Positions 30,756 to 38,629 of a DNA stretch of 64,000 bases are shown here, piece by piece. Within the stretch, counting starts at the first letter, position 1; each line of letters starts with the position of its first letter. The notes beneath the pieces are model-generated. The model worked only from the letters and a program-made list of their open reading frames with translations. It searched no databases and was not told the origin of the DNA. The stretch spans positions 148,501 through 212,500 of the forward strand of contig CAKOJN010000002.1 of assembly GCA_934090685.1 (NCBI GenBank). Reading direction: 5' to 3'. The DNA is from an uncultured Bacilli bacterium. GTDB taxonomy: Bacteria; Bacillota_I; Bacilli_A; RF39; UBA660. The position numbers and the translations under genes were made by a program.

Positions 30756-32438
30756 TTATGCATTAAAGAATTGTATATCAGTCTTTGGTTGTGTAGTCGC
30801 TACTGGTGTTGGCATTGGCATTGTTGCGGTTGGCGCAGCTGTTGTGGTAGCTGGTTTTGCAGTAGATTGTACTCCTGGTACTTGAGTCATTGGTGCTCTT
30901 GCTACTCCTGGTTGAGCACTTTGAACTGATTGAACATTCTGAGTTGGTGTAACTGGTTGTGCTGGTGGTATTGGCTTAACAGTTGGAGTAGGTTGACTAG
31001 GAGTTACTACACTTTGTGGTTTATTTACATTTACAGTAGGACCAACTACTGGAGGCTCTTTAGCAGGTTGGTTTATTGTTGGTACAACTGTTTTGTTTTC
31101 TGGATTTGTTGGTATACTTGCTGTATAATTAATAGTTTCTTTTTTTTGTTCTTTAACTGTTGGTTTCATAGTTTGCAATTCATGAGCAGCTTTATTAACT
31201 TCAACATCATTTAAACTATTTTTTAAATTATCTTCTTCATAGTTACCTAAGTCATTATCAAGATCAACTGCTTTTAATATTTCTGAAAATGATGTTTCTC
31301 CCTCAATAACTTTATCAAGCCCATCTTGAAGTAGGGTAACAACATTTCCGCCATAAACTAATTTTCTTAAATGATCTTTTGGCATTGCATTTGTAATAGC
31401 GTCTCTGATTTCATCATCCATTACAAGTATTTCATGAAGAGCAATTCTACCTGTATATCCTTTAAAACAGTGTTCACATCCCTCAGGATTAACATCCCAC
31501 ATTTGAGGTATATCTTTTCCTAATACTTTTTTAAATACCATTTTTTCATAATTATTTGTTTCTCTTAAAACTCTACAATTAGGGCAAATCTTTCTTGCTA
31601 ATTTTTGAGAAATAATACCATTAAGTGCAGAACCAAGCAAGTATCTTTCAACATCCATATCAGTAAGTCTCTCGATAGTGTTTAATGAGTTATTTGTGTG
31701 GATTGTTGATAATACTTTATGTCCTGTGATAGATGCTCTTACAGCAATTCTTGCAGTTTCATCATCTCTGATCTCACCAATCATAATTATATCTGGATCT
31801 TGTCTTAATATACTTCTTAAAACATTTGCAAAAGTAAGACCAATCTCAGAGTTAGCTTGTACTTGGTTAATACCAGGAATATCCATTTCGACTGGATCTT
31901 CAACAGTTATAATATTAACTTCTTCTGTATTCATTTGTTGTAAGATAGAGTATACAGTAGTTGATTTACCAGAACCAGTAGCACCAGTTACAAGAATAAT
32001 ACCGTTTGGTATACTAATCATCTTTTTAATCTTTTCTAAACTATCAGGACTAAATCCTAAACTATCAAGTCCTTTAAAACTTTTAGCATAGTCTAAAATA
32101 CGAAGAACGACTTTTTCTCCACAGTTAGTAGGAAGACTAGATACACGAACATCTAATACTTTATCTCCTATTTTTGTTTTAATCGCACCATCTTGAGGAA
32201 GTCTAGTTTCCATGATATTCATACCAGCTATCATTTTAATTCTTGAAACTAAATTTCTTTTATATTTACTAGGTATTAAAGAATAATCTGATAACTCACC
32301 ATCGATACGAATTCTTATCTTTAACGCATCTTTTGTGGGATCAAAGTGAATATCGCTGACATTCTTTTTGACAGCATCTAAAAGTATTTCATTTGCTATC
32401 TCAACTATTGGTACTTTTTCAAAATCAAATTCCTTCAT
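30756..32438 (-). CDS. Type II secretion / type IV pilus assembly ATPase with Pro/Thr-rich tail
   Basis: GspE/PilB-type motor that powers pilin assembly. Residues 1-400 hold the N2 domain (SDIHFDPTKDALKIRIRIDG) and C2 ATPase: Walker A GATGSGKST at 152-160, Asp box, Walker B-like DPDIIMIGEIRDDETA, His box TIHTNNSLNTIERL, and zinc-type CPNC...CEHC pairs near residue 288-317. The usual N1 (MshEN) domain is absent. Residues about 405-560 are a low-complexity Pro/Thr/Val/Gln tail not found in ordinary GspE. It should drive the four prepilins in this window; the membrane platform (GspF/PilC) and prepilin peptidase must lie elsewhere. Confidence 0.9.
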   Translation of the reverse strand: MKEFDFEKVPIVEIANEILLDAVKKNVSDIHFDPTKDALKIRIRIDGELSDYSLIPSKYKRNLVSRIKMIAGMNIMETRLPQDGAIKTKIGDKVLDVRVSSLPTNCGEKVVLRILDYAKSFKGLDSLGFSPDSLEKIKKMISIPNGIILVTGATGSGKSTTVYSILQQMNTEEVNIITVEDPVEMDIPGINQVQANSEIGLTFANVLRSILRQDPDIIMIGEIRDDETARIAVRASITGHKVLSTIHTNNSLNTIERLTDMDVERYLLGSALNGIISQKLARKICPNCRVLRETNNYEKMVFKKVLGKDIPQMWDVNPEGCEHCFKGYTGRIALHEILVMDDEIRDAITNAMPKDHLRKLVYGGNVVTLLQDGLDKVIEGETSFSEILKAVDLDNDLGNYEEDNLKNSLNDVEVNKAAHELQTMKPTVKEQKKETINYTASIPTNPENKTVVPTINQPAKEPPVVGPTVNVNKPQSVVTPSQPTPTVKPIPPAQPVTPTQNVQSVQSAQPGVARAPMTQVPGVQSTAKPATTTAAPTATMPMPTPVATTQPKTDIQFFNA

Positions 32439-32465
32439 TATATACCCTCTCTATTCTCTTATTTT

Positions 32466-32494
32466 ATTATATTATATAATTATTTTAATTTCAA
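32466..32494 (-). promoter_or_regulatory. Promoter of the pilus ATPase gene
   Basis: Minus strand TTGAAA (32494-32489), 17-base spacer, TATAAT (32471-32466). Divergent from the small prepilin promoter. Confidence 0.65.
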
Positions 32495-32500
32495 GAAGTA

Positions 32501-32529
32501 TTGTTATTATAAAAAAAATTTGTTATACT
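32501..32529 (+). promoter_or_regulatory. Promoter of the small prepilin gene
   Basis: TTGTTA (32501-32506), 17-base spacer, extended -10 TGTTATACT ending at 32529. Confidence 0.6.
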
Positions 32530-32553
32530 TTTTATATAATAGAGGTAGATAAT

Positions 32554-32994
32554 ATGAATAAAAAAGGGATGACTTTAGTAGAACTAGTAGCTGCGATTGC
32601 AATTATGGCAATCCTTACTATTCTAGTAGTACCATCAGTAATAAGTATGAGAAATGAAACACTTGATGAAGACTATAGTAATAGAGTAGAAATGATTAAA
32701 AATGCCGCTATTGAATGGGGAAATGATAATTTAAATTTAATACCTAAAGTAGTGGGAGAATATAATGAAGATTCATCAGCATTAACAGATGATTGTGCTC
32801 ATCCAACTATAGGGTATTTAATAGACAATGGGTATTTAAAAGGTGCCGCTAGTAGTGGTAATGATTCTATGGAAGGCCGTGTTATGATTAATCCTAAGAC
32901 CGGGGATGAAATGAATGGACTTCTTGTATGTGTTAGATATGATAGTAATGATTTATTAAATAGAAAACTTGTTGCATATATTATTGAGGAGTGA
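32554..32994 (+). CDS. Type IV prepilin / pseudopilin, normal size
   Basis: A 146-residue protein starting NKKGMTLVELVAAIAIMAIL: prepilin leader with Gly before Met (instead of Phe) and Glu at +5, then a helix and a globular domain with two Cys (DDCAHPT and VCVRYD) that could form a disulphide. Size is that of a major pilin or pseudopilin. The long reading frame upstream of ATG 32554 is an artefact: AGAGGT stands before this ATG. It is transcribed divergently from the assembly ATPase, supporting a shared system, and runs into proS with only 5 bases between. Confidence 0.85.
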   Translation: MNKKGMTLVELVAAIAIMAILTILVVPSVISMRNETLDEDYSNRVEMIKNAAIEWGNDNLNLIPKVVGEYNEDSSALTDDCAHPTIGYLIDNGYLKGAASSGNDSMEGRVMINPKTGDEMNGLLVCVRYDSNDLLNRKLVAYIIEE

Positions 32995-32999
32995 ACAAT

Positions 33000-34697
33000 A
33001 TGATAATGTCAAATAACTTCTTTATTACAAGAAAAGAATTTCCAAACGATGAGAGTGTTATTTCTTCTGCATTACTTATTAAAAGTGGAATGATATATAA
33101 AAATGATAATGGTATTTATACATATCTTCCAATGGGATTAAAAGTAATGAATAATATTAAAAATGTTATAAGAGAAGAAATGAAGAAAATAAACTGCGAT
33201 GAATTACTAATGCCGTCACTTGTTAAGAGTGATGTTTTTGAGGTTACTAATAGAGAAAAGATATTTGGAAGTGAATTATTTAGTATTAAAAACAGGGATA
33301 ATATAATATATAATTTATGTCCTACTTCTGAAGAGTTATTTGCATTACTTGCAAGAGATAAAGTAAGAAGTTATAAAGATCTTCATTTCACAATATATCA
33401 AATAAGCAATAAATATAGAGATGAAGAGCATCCCAAATATGGAATTATAAGAAAGAAAGAATTCATAATGGCAGATGCATATAGTTTTGATGCTGATGAG
33501 TCTGGTCTTGATATTAGTTATGATAAGATGTATCAGGTATTTAAAAATACTTTTAGAAAACTTGGTCTTGATACTTTAGTAGCTGCATCTGATCCTTCTC
33601 TTATGAAAGGAATATTAAGTGAAGAGTTTCAAGTTATATGTGACTATGGAGATAATGATATAGTTAAATGTGATAATTGTAGTTATTGTACTAATATTGA
33701 ATTTGCTAGTTCATATAATGCATTTAGAAGAGAAAAAGTTAAAATAAGACCAAGAAAAGAAGTATATACACCTGGAGTTAAAAGTGTTAAAGACTTAAGT
33801 GAATATTTAACAGAACCATTAACTAATATAATAAAATCATTAGTATTAAAAGTTGATGAGAAATATATAATGGTACTTTTAAGAGCAGATGCTGAACTTA
33901 ATATATTAAAACTTAAGAAAATAATTAAATCTGGTAATATTACAATACCAAGTGAAGAAGAATTATCTAAGTTTGATTTATATAGAGGAAGTATAGGGCC
34001 AGTTGATACTGAGTTTGAAATAATAGCTGATAATGAAGTTAAACAAATGTATAACGCAGTATGTGGTTCTAACAAAAGAGATTATCATTATATAAATATT
34101 AATCCTGGTATAGATTTTAAAGTTGATAAGTATGCTGATTTAAAAATATTTAATTCTTCATCATTATGTCCTAGATGTAAAAGTACAGCATCTATACTAA
34201 AAGGTATTGAAGTAGGTAATATATTTAAATTGGGTACTGCTTATAGTGAAATATATAATCTAAGATATTTAGATGAAAAGAATGAGTTTAACTATGTACA
34301 TATGGGTTCTTATGGTATAGGAATAGATAGATGTATGGCAGCAATAGTTGAAAAGAATCATGATGAGAAAGGTATTATTTGGCCTATTAAAGTTGCCCCA
34401 TATAAAGTTGGAATAGTAATGGTTAATGTTAATGATAGAGAGGCATATAAATATTCAATGAGACTATATGATAAATTAAATTCACTTCAAATAGATACTA
34501 TAGTTGATGATAGAAAGGTATCTCCTGGTAATAAATTTAATGATATGGATTTAATAGGAGTACCAATTAGAATAACAGTAGGACATTCTCTTAATTATGG
34601 AAAAGTAGAAATTAAATTAAGACATGAACTTACTAGTTATGAAATAGATATTAATTATTTATTAGATGAAATCAACAAAATTATAAAAGAATATTAA
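33000..34697 (+). CDS. proS: Prolyl-tRNA synthetase, bacterial type (with editing domain)
   Basis: Class II synthetase of 565 residues. Motif 2 region KYRDEEHPKYGIIRKKEFIMADAYSF split over family blocks, motif 3 HMGSYGIGIDRCMAAI, and a C-terminal anticodon-binding domain (VDDRKVSPGNKFNDMDLIGVP). Between motifs 2 and 3 lies the INS editing domain (LLRADAELNILKLKKI, FEIIADNEV) that hydrolyses mischarged Ala-tRNA-Pro. Start at ATG 33000 after GAGGAG; a GTG at 32991 is less likely. It is cotranscribed with the small prepilin. A second, unrelated-type ProRS is encoded at 56059. Confidence 0.93.
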   Translation: MIMSNNFFITRKEFPNDESVISSALLIKSGMIYKNDNGIYTYLPMGLKVMNNIKNVIREEMKKINCDELLMPSLVKSDVFEVTNREKIFGSELFSIKNRDNIIYNLCPTSEELFALLARDKVRSYKDLHFTIYQISNKYRDEEHPKYGIIRKKEFIMADAYSFDADESGLDISYDKMYQVFKNTFRKLGLDTLVAASDPSLMKGILSEEFQVICDYGDNDIVKCDNCSYCTNIEFASSYNAFRREKVKIRPRKEVYTPGVKSVKDLSEYLTEPLTNIIKSLVLKVDEKYIMVLLRADAELNILKLKKIIKSGNITIPSEEELSKFDLYRGSIGPVDTEFEIIADNEVKQMYNAVCGSNKRDYHYININPGIDFKVDKYADLKIFNSSSLCPRCKSTASILKGIEVGNIFKLGTAYSEIYNLRYLDEKNEFNYVHMGSYGIGIDRCMAAIVEKNHDEKGIIWPIKVAPYKVGIVMVNVNDREAYKYSMRLYDKLNSLQIDTIVDDRKVSPGNKFNDMDLIGVPIRITVGHSLNYGKVEIKLRHELTSYEIDINYLLDEINKIIKEY

Positions 34698-34703
34698 AAA
34701 TTA

Positions 34704-34732
34704 TTGAATTTTACTGTATTTGGTGTTAGAAT
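34704..34732 (+). promoter_or_regulatory. Promoter of the pheST T-box transcript
   Basis: TTGAAT (34704-34709), 17-base spacer, extended -10 TGTTAGAAT ending at 34732. Confidence 0.7.
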
Positions 34733-34738
34733 TAACAT

Positions 34739-34936
34739 ATCTTTTGTGAAGAAGTAGTAATGAATTATATTTACTTTAAGAGAGTTGATAAGTGGTGAGA
34801 ATCAATAGTAAATACTCATGAATTCACCTTCACTAAAAAAGAACGTATATTGGCGTTAACAATTAAAGAGCATGATAAGTCATGAATTAAGGTGGTACCG
34901 CGGAACAATCCGTCCTTAGTTTATGACTTTTTTATT
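34739..34936 (+). ncRNA. T-box riboswitch, phenylalanine specifier
   Basis: Contains the T-box core AAGGTGGTACCGCG (34889-34902) and, in the Stem I specifier loop, GAATTCACC with the Phe codon TTC at 34823-34825. A terminator stem pairs AAGTCAT (34877-34883) with ATGACTT (34923-34929) followed by T. Uncharged tRNA-Phe should stabilise the antiterminator and turn on pheS-pheT. Confidence 0.93.
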
Positions 34937-34950
34937 TTAAGGAGGATAAA

Positions 34951-35991
34951 ATGAAAGAAAAATTAAATACTTTAAAAAACGAAGCATTAGAAGAAATATC
35001 TAAATGTAATGATGAATTTAGTATTAATAATACTAAAAGTAAATATTTAGGTAAAAAAAGTGAATTTAGTGAGATAATGTCTAACATGAAAACACTAAGT
35101 AATGAAGAGAAAAAAGAAGTAGGAGCTCTTTCTAATGAATTTAGAATAAGTGTTAATGATGCGATTAATTTAAAACTAAAAGAAATTAAAGAAGAAGCAC
35201 TTAAAAAGAAATTAGAAAAAGATAAAATTGATATTACATTACCTAGTAAGAAAAATAAAAGAGGTACTATTCATCCACTTACTAAGATAAGAGAAGAGAT
35301 TGAAGACTTATTTATTTCTATGGGATATGATGTTGTTGATGGACCTGAGGTTGAAACTGACAAATATTGCTTTGAAATGTTAAATGTACCAAAAGGACAT
35401 CCAGCAAGAGATGCTCAAGATACATTCTATATTGATGATGAGTTACTACTACGTACTCAAACATCTGCGATGCAGGTAAGATATATGCTATCTAAAGCAG
35501 ATAAGAAACCATTTAAAATGATTTGTCCTGGTAAAGTATATAGAAGAGATGATGATGATGCGACTCATTCACATCAATTTATGCAAATAGAAGGTTTAGT
35601 TGTAGGAAAAAATATTTCTCTTTCTGATTTAAAAGGTACTTTAGAACTACTTGTTAGAAAAATGTTTGGCAAAGATAGAAATATTAGATTTAGAGCAAGT
35701 TATTTCCCATTTACTGAACCATCTTATGAAGTAGATGTATCATGTTTTAATTGTAATAATAAAGGATGTAATATTTGTAAGCATACAGGATGGATTGAAA
35801 TATTAGGTAGTGGTATGGTTCATCCTAATGTACTTAGAGATTGTGGATTTGATCCAGAAGAGTATACTGGTTTTGCTTTTGGACTTGGAATTGAAAGAGT
35901 AGCGATGCTTAAATATGGTATTAATAATATAAGACTTTTCTATTCTAATGATGAAAGATTCTTAAATATCTTTGATAGAGAGGAGATATAA
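34951..35991 (+). CDS. pheS: Phenylalanyl-tRNA synthetase alpha subunit
   Basis: Catalytic subunit of the alpha2-beta2 class II enzyme. N-terminal coiled coil (about 1-90), then HPLTKIREEIEDLF, GPEVETDKYCFEMLNVPKGHPARD (family block, split), VYRRDDDDATHSHQFMQIEG motif 2 and GFAFGLGIERVAMLKYGI motif 3. A CFNCNNKGCNICKHTGW zinc-like cluster precedes motif 3, as in many Firmicutes. Length 346 is standard. Controlled by the upstream Phe T-box and 1 base from pheT. Confidence 0.97.
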   Translation: MKEKLNTLKNEALEEISKCNDEFSINNTKSKYLGKKSEFSEIMSNMKTLSNEEKKEVGALSNEFRISVNDAINLKLKEIKEEALKKKLEKDKIDITLPSKKNKRGTIHPLTKIREEIEDLFISMGYDVVDGPEVETDKYCFEMLNVPKGHPARDAQDTFYIDDELLLRTQTSAMQVRYMLSKADKKPFKMICPGKVYRRDDDDATHSHQFMQIEGLVVGKNISLSDLKGTLELLVRKMFGKDRNIRFRASYFPFTEPSYEVDVSCFNCNNKGCNICKHTGWIEILGSGMVHPNVLRDCGFDPEEYTGFAFGLGIERVAMLKYGINNIRLFYSNDERFLNIFDREEI

Positions 35992-35992
35992 T

Positions 35993-38359
35993 ATGAAGTT
36001 AAGTAGAAAATTTGTAAATGATTATACTAAAATAGATGATATTGACACTAAATATTTAACTGATGAAATGGTTAGAATTGGTAATGAGAGTGAATCTATT
36101 AAAACATTAGTTTCTGCGACTAAATTAGTTATAGGAGAAGTTATAGAATGCACTCCTCATCCTGAAAGCGATCACTTGAACTTATGTAAAGTTGATATTA
36201 AAAGTGAAATATTGAACATAGTATGTGGTGCGCCTAATGTTAGAAAAGGTATTAAAGTAATAGTAGCATTAGATGGTTGTGTGTTACCAAAAGGAACTAT
36301 TAAGAAATCAATGATACTTGGACATGAATCTAATGGTATGCTTTGTGCTTTAGATGAGTTAGGTATAGAACAAAAATATCTTAAAAAAGAAGATATAGAA
36401 GGTATTTGTGAACTATCAAGTGATGCACCAGTTGGAGAAGACCCAATTAAATATTTAGAACTTGATGATGAGATTATTGATTTTGAACTTACATCTAATA
36501 GAGCTGATTTATTAAGTGAATTAGGTCTTGCATATGAAGTATCTGCTATAACTGATAGAGAAGTAATAGAACCTAAAATTAAATATAATGAAGTTGATAA
36601 AAATATTAGTGATGAGTTAAATCTTAAAGTTGAAACTGATAATGTATTTACATTCTTAACAAAGAAAGTAATTAATGTTGAAATAAAAGAAAGTCCTAAT
36701 TTTATTAAGAATAGACTTATTGCATGTGGTATCAGACCAATAAATAATGTAGTAGATATTTCAAATTATGTAATGTTAGAAACAGGACAACCATTGCATT
36801 TTTATGATGCTGATAGACTTGGAAACACTATTAGTGCAAGAATGGCACATGATGGAGAAAAAGTAACTACTCTTGATAATAATGAAAGATTATTATCAAG
36901 CAGTGATATAGTTATAACCAATGGAAAAGAAACTATAGGTTTAGCAGGAGTTATGGGTGGTCTTTCTACTGAAATAGAAAGTACTACTAAAAATGTAGTT
37001 ATTGAGTCAGCAATCTTTAGACCAATTAATATTAGAAATACATCTAAAAAAATATTAAGAAGCGAAGCAAGTTCAAGATACGAAAAAGGACTAGATGTTA
37101 ATAGATGTTATTTTGCTATTGAAAGAGCATGTACTTTACTTTCAATGTATGCATCTGGACAAGTATTTAAAGGAATGCTTGAATATAATACACTTGATAG
37201 AAATAATAAAGAAATAGATATTACACTAAATAAAATTAATTCAGTATTAGGATATAAACTTAGTGTAGAAGATGTACTTGATGTATTTAGAAAATTAAAA
37301 TTTGATGTTAAAGAAAATAAAAATGTATTTAAAGTTTCAGTACCAACAAGAAGAACTGATATAAGTATAATAGAAGACTTAATTGAAGAAGTCGGAAGAA
37401 TATATGGTGTTGATAATATTGAAAGCACTTTACCTGATTTTGAAACATCTCCAGGTAATTATGATAAAAGACCAAGATTAATAAGAAATATTATGAGTGG
37501 TATGTCTTTAAATGAAGTAATTACATATTCATTGATAAATGAAAAAGATGTATTTAAGTTTACTAATGATGAGTTTGGGTTAATACAAGTATCATCTCCA
37601 TTAAGTGAAGATAAAACTACTTTAAGACATAGTTTAATTACATCATTATTATCAGTTTATGACTATAATAAAGCAAGAAATATAAAAGATTTAAGTATAT
37701 TTGAATTAGGTAAGAGTTTTTCTAAAATAAATGGCGAAGTAGTAGAAGAAAATATGCTTTCTGCACTTGTAACTGGTAGATATAATGAAGGTCTTACAGT
37801 AGAAACTTATGACTTTTATACATTAAAAGGTATAGTAGAAGAATTACTAGAAAGACTAGGATATAAAAATAGATATACATTTGAAGTAAGAGAATTTCCA
37901 TGTGAAATGAATCCATATCAAAGCGCATATATTAATATAAATGGAACAATCGTAGGATATTTTGGTAAAATTCATCCAAATCTTTATAAAGAAGATATTT
38001 ATATAATGGAAATTAATTTAGATACATTATTTAGCATAAAGAGTGGAAAAATTAAGTTTAGAGAGTTTACTAAATATCCAAGTATAACTAAGGACTTAAG
38101 TTTCATAGTTAATAAAGATGTACTTTGTGATGATATAATCTTAACAATTAGAAAAAATGGGAAAGGTTCATTGAAATCAGTTAATGCAGTTGATTATTAT
38201 GAAGATGAATCACTTGGAGAAAATAAAAAAGCAATAACATTCAAACTAACATTTGAAAGTTTTGATAAGACACTTACTGATGAAGAAGTAAATCCACTTA
38301 TTGATAATGTAGTGTCTTCTGTAATTAAAAATCATAATGGAATATTGAGAGATAAATAA
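35993..38359 (+). CDS. pheT: Phenylalanyl-tRNA synthetase beta subunit
   Basis: 788 residues with the full bacterial domain series: N-terminal tRNA-binding OB fold (VIGEVIECTPHPESDHLNLCKVD), B3/B4 editing domain (SNRADLLSELGLAYEVSAIT, FRPINIRNTSKKILRSEASSRYEKGLD blocks), B5 DNA-binding-like domain, synthetase-like core, and the C-terminal ferredoxin-like anticodon-binding domain (EFTKYPSITKDLSFIV). Start at ATG 35993 after GAGGAGAT; the longer upstream frame overlaps pheS without a ribosome site. Confidence 0.96.
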   Translation: MKLSRKFVNDYTKIDDIDTKYLTDEMVRIGNESESIKTLVSATKLVIGEVIECTPHPESDHLNLCKVDIKSEILNIVCGAPNVRKGIKVIVALDGCVLPKGTIKKSMILGHESNGMLCALDELGIEQKYLKKEDIEGICELSSDAPVGEDPIKYLELDDEIIDFELTSNRADLLSELGLAYEVSAITDREVIEPKIKYNEVDKNISDELNLKVETDNVFTFLTKKVINVEIKESPNFIKNRLIACGIRPINNVVDISNYVMLETGQPLHFYDADRLGNTISARMAHDGEKVTTLDNNERLLSSSDIVITNGKETIGLAGVMGGLSTEIESTTKNVVIESAIFRPINIRNTSKKILRSEASSRYEKGLDVNRCYFAIERACTLLSMYASGQVFKGMLEYNTLDRNNKEIDITLNKINSVLGYKLSVEDVLDVFRKLKFDVKENKNVFKVSVPTRRTDISIIEDLIEEVGRIYGVDNIESTLPDFETSPGNYDKRPRLIRNIMSGMSLNEVITYSLINEKDVFKFTNDEFGLIQVSSPLSEDKTTLRHSLITSLLSVYDYNKARNIKDLSIFELGKSFSKINGEVVEENMLSALVTGRYNEGLTVETYDFYTLKGIVEELLERLGYKNRYTFEVREFPCEMNPYQSAYININGTIVGYFGKIHPNLYKEDIYIMEINLDTLFSIKSGKIKFREFTKYPSITKDLSFIVNKDVLCDDIILTIRKNGKGSLKSVNAVDYYEDESLGENKKAITFKLTFESFDKTLTDEEVNPLIDNVVSSVIKNHNGILRDK

Positions 38360-38378
38360 TCTCTCTTTATTTTTTTAT
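38347..38378 (+). terminator. pheST terminator
   Basis: GAGAGAT-AAATA-ATCTCTC hairpin overlapping the stop, then a T-rich run. Confidence 0.8.
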
Positions 38379-38511
38379 ATTTATTTGTAGTGTTAATGCA
38401 AGATCAATCGCACTAACATATAGTGATACATTAGAAAGAATTAAAACATGTACTAATAAATCTTGCGGTGGTTGGGTTATTGATAAAACTGGTAAATCAT
38501 TCTTTAATTAA
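38368..38511 (+). pseudogene. Remnant of a secreted protein gene
   Basis: An open frame without a start codon or ribosome site reads YFFIFICSVNARS (like the end of a signal peptide), followed by about 35 residues with two Cys (IKTCTNKSCGGW) to a stop at 38511. Style and Cys spacing match the surface proteins downstream. The 5' end has been lost, apparently replaced by the pheT terminator. Nothing else is seen in the gap up to 38630 apart from a TGATAAAAT -10-like element near 38595. Confidence 0.35.
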
Positions 38512-38629
38512 AATTAAATGTATTTCCTAAAAAGGATAATGCATTTAATATGTTACATAATTTTAATAAAAAATCTTGAGAATAATAAATTAAAATGATA
38601 AAATTGTATAAGAGAGAGTAGGTAATCAT

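Noticed and set aside
30930..31214. Trp/Tyr-rich reading frames opposite the pilus ATPase tail
   Set aside because: They are reverse-strand shadows of the Pro/Thr-rich coding region with no ribosome sites.
32368..32553. N-terminal extension of the small prepilin gene
   Set aside because: It is antisense to the assembly ATPase and promoter region; the ribosome site and prepilin leader fix the start at 32554.
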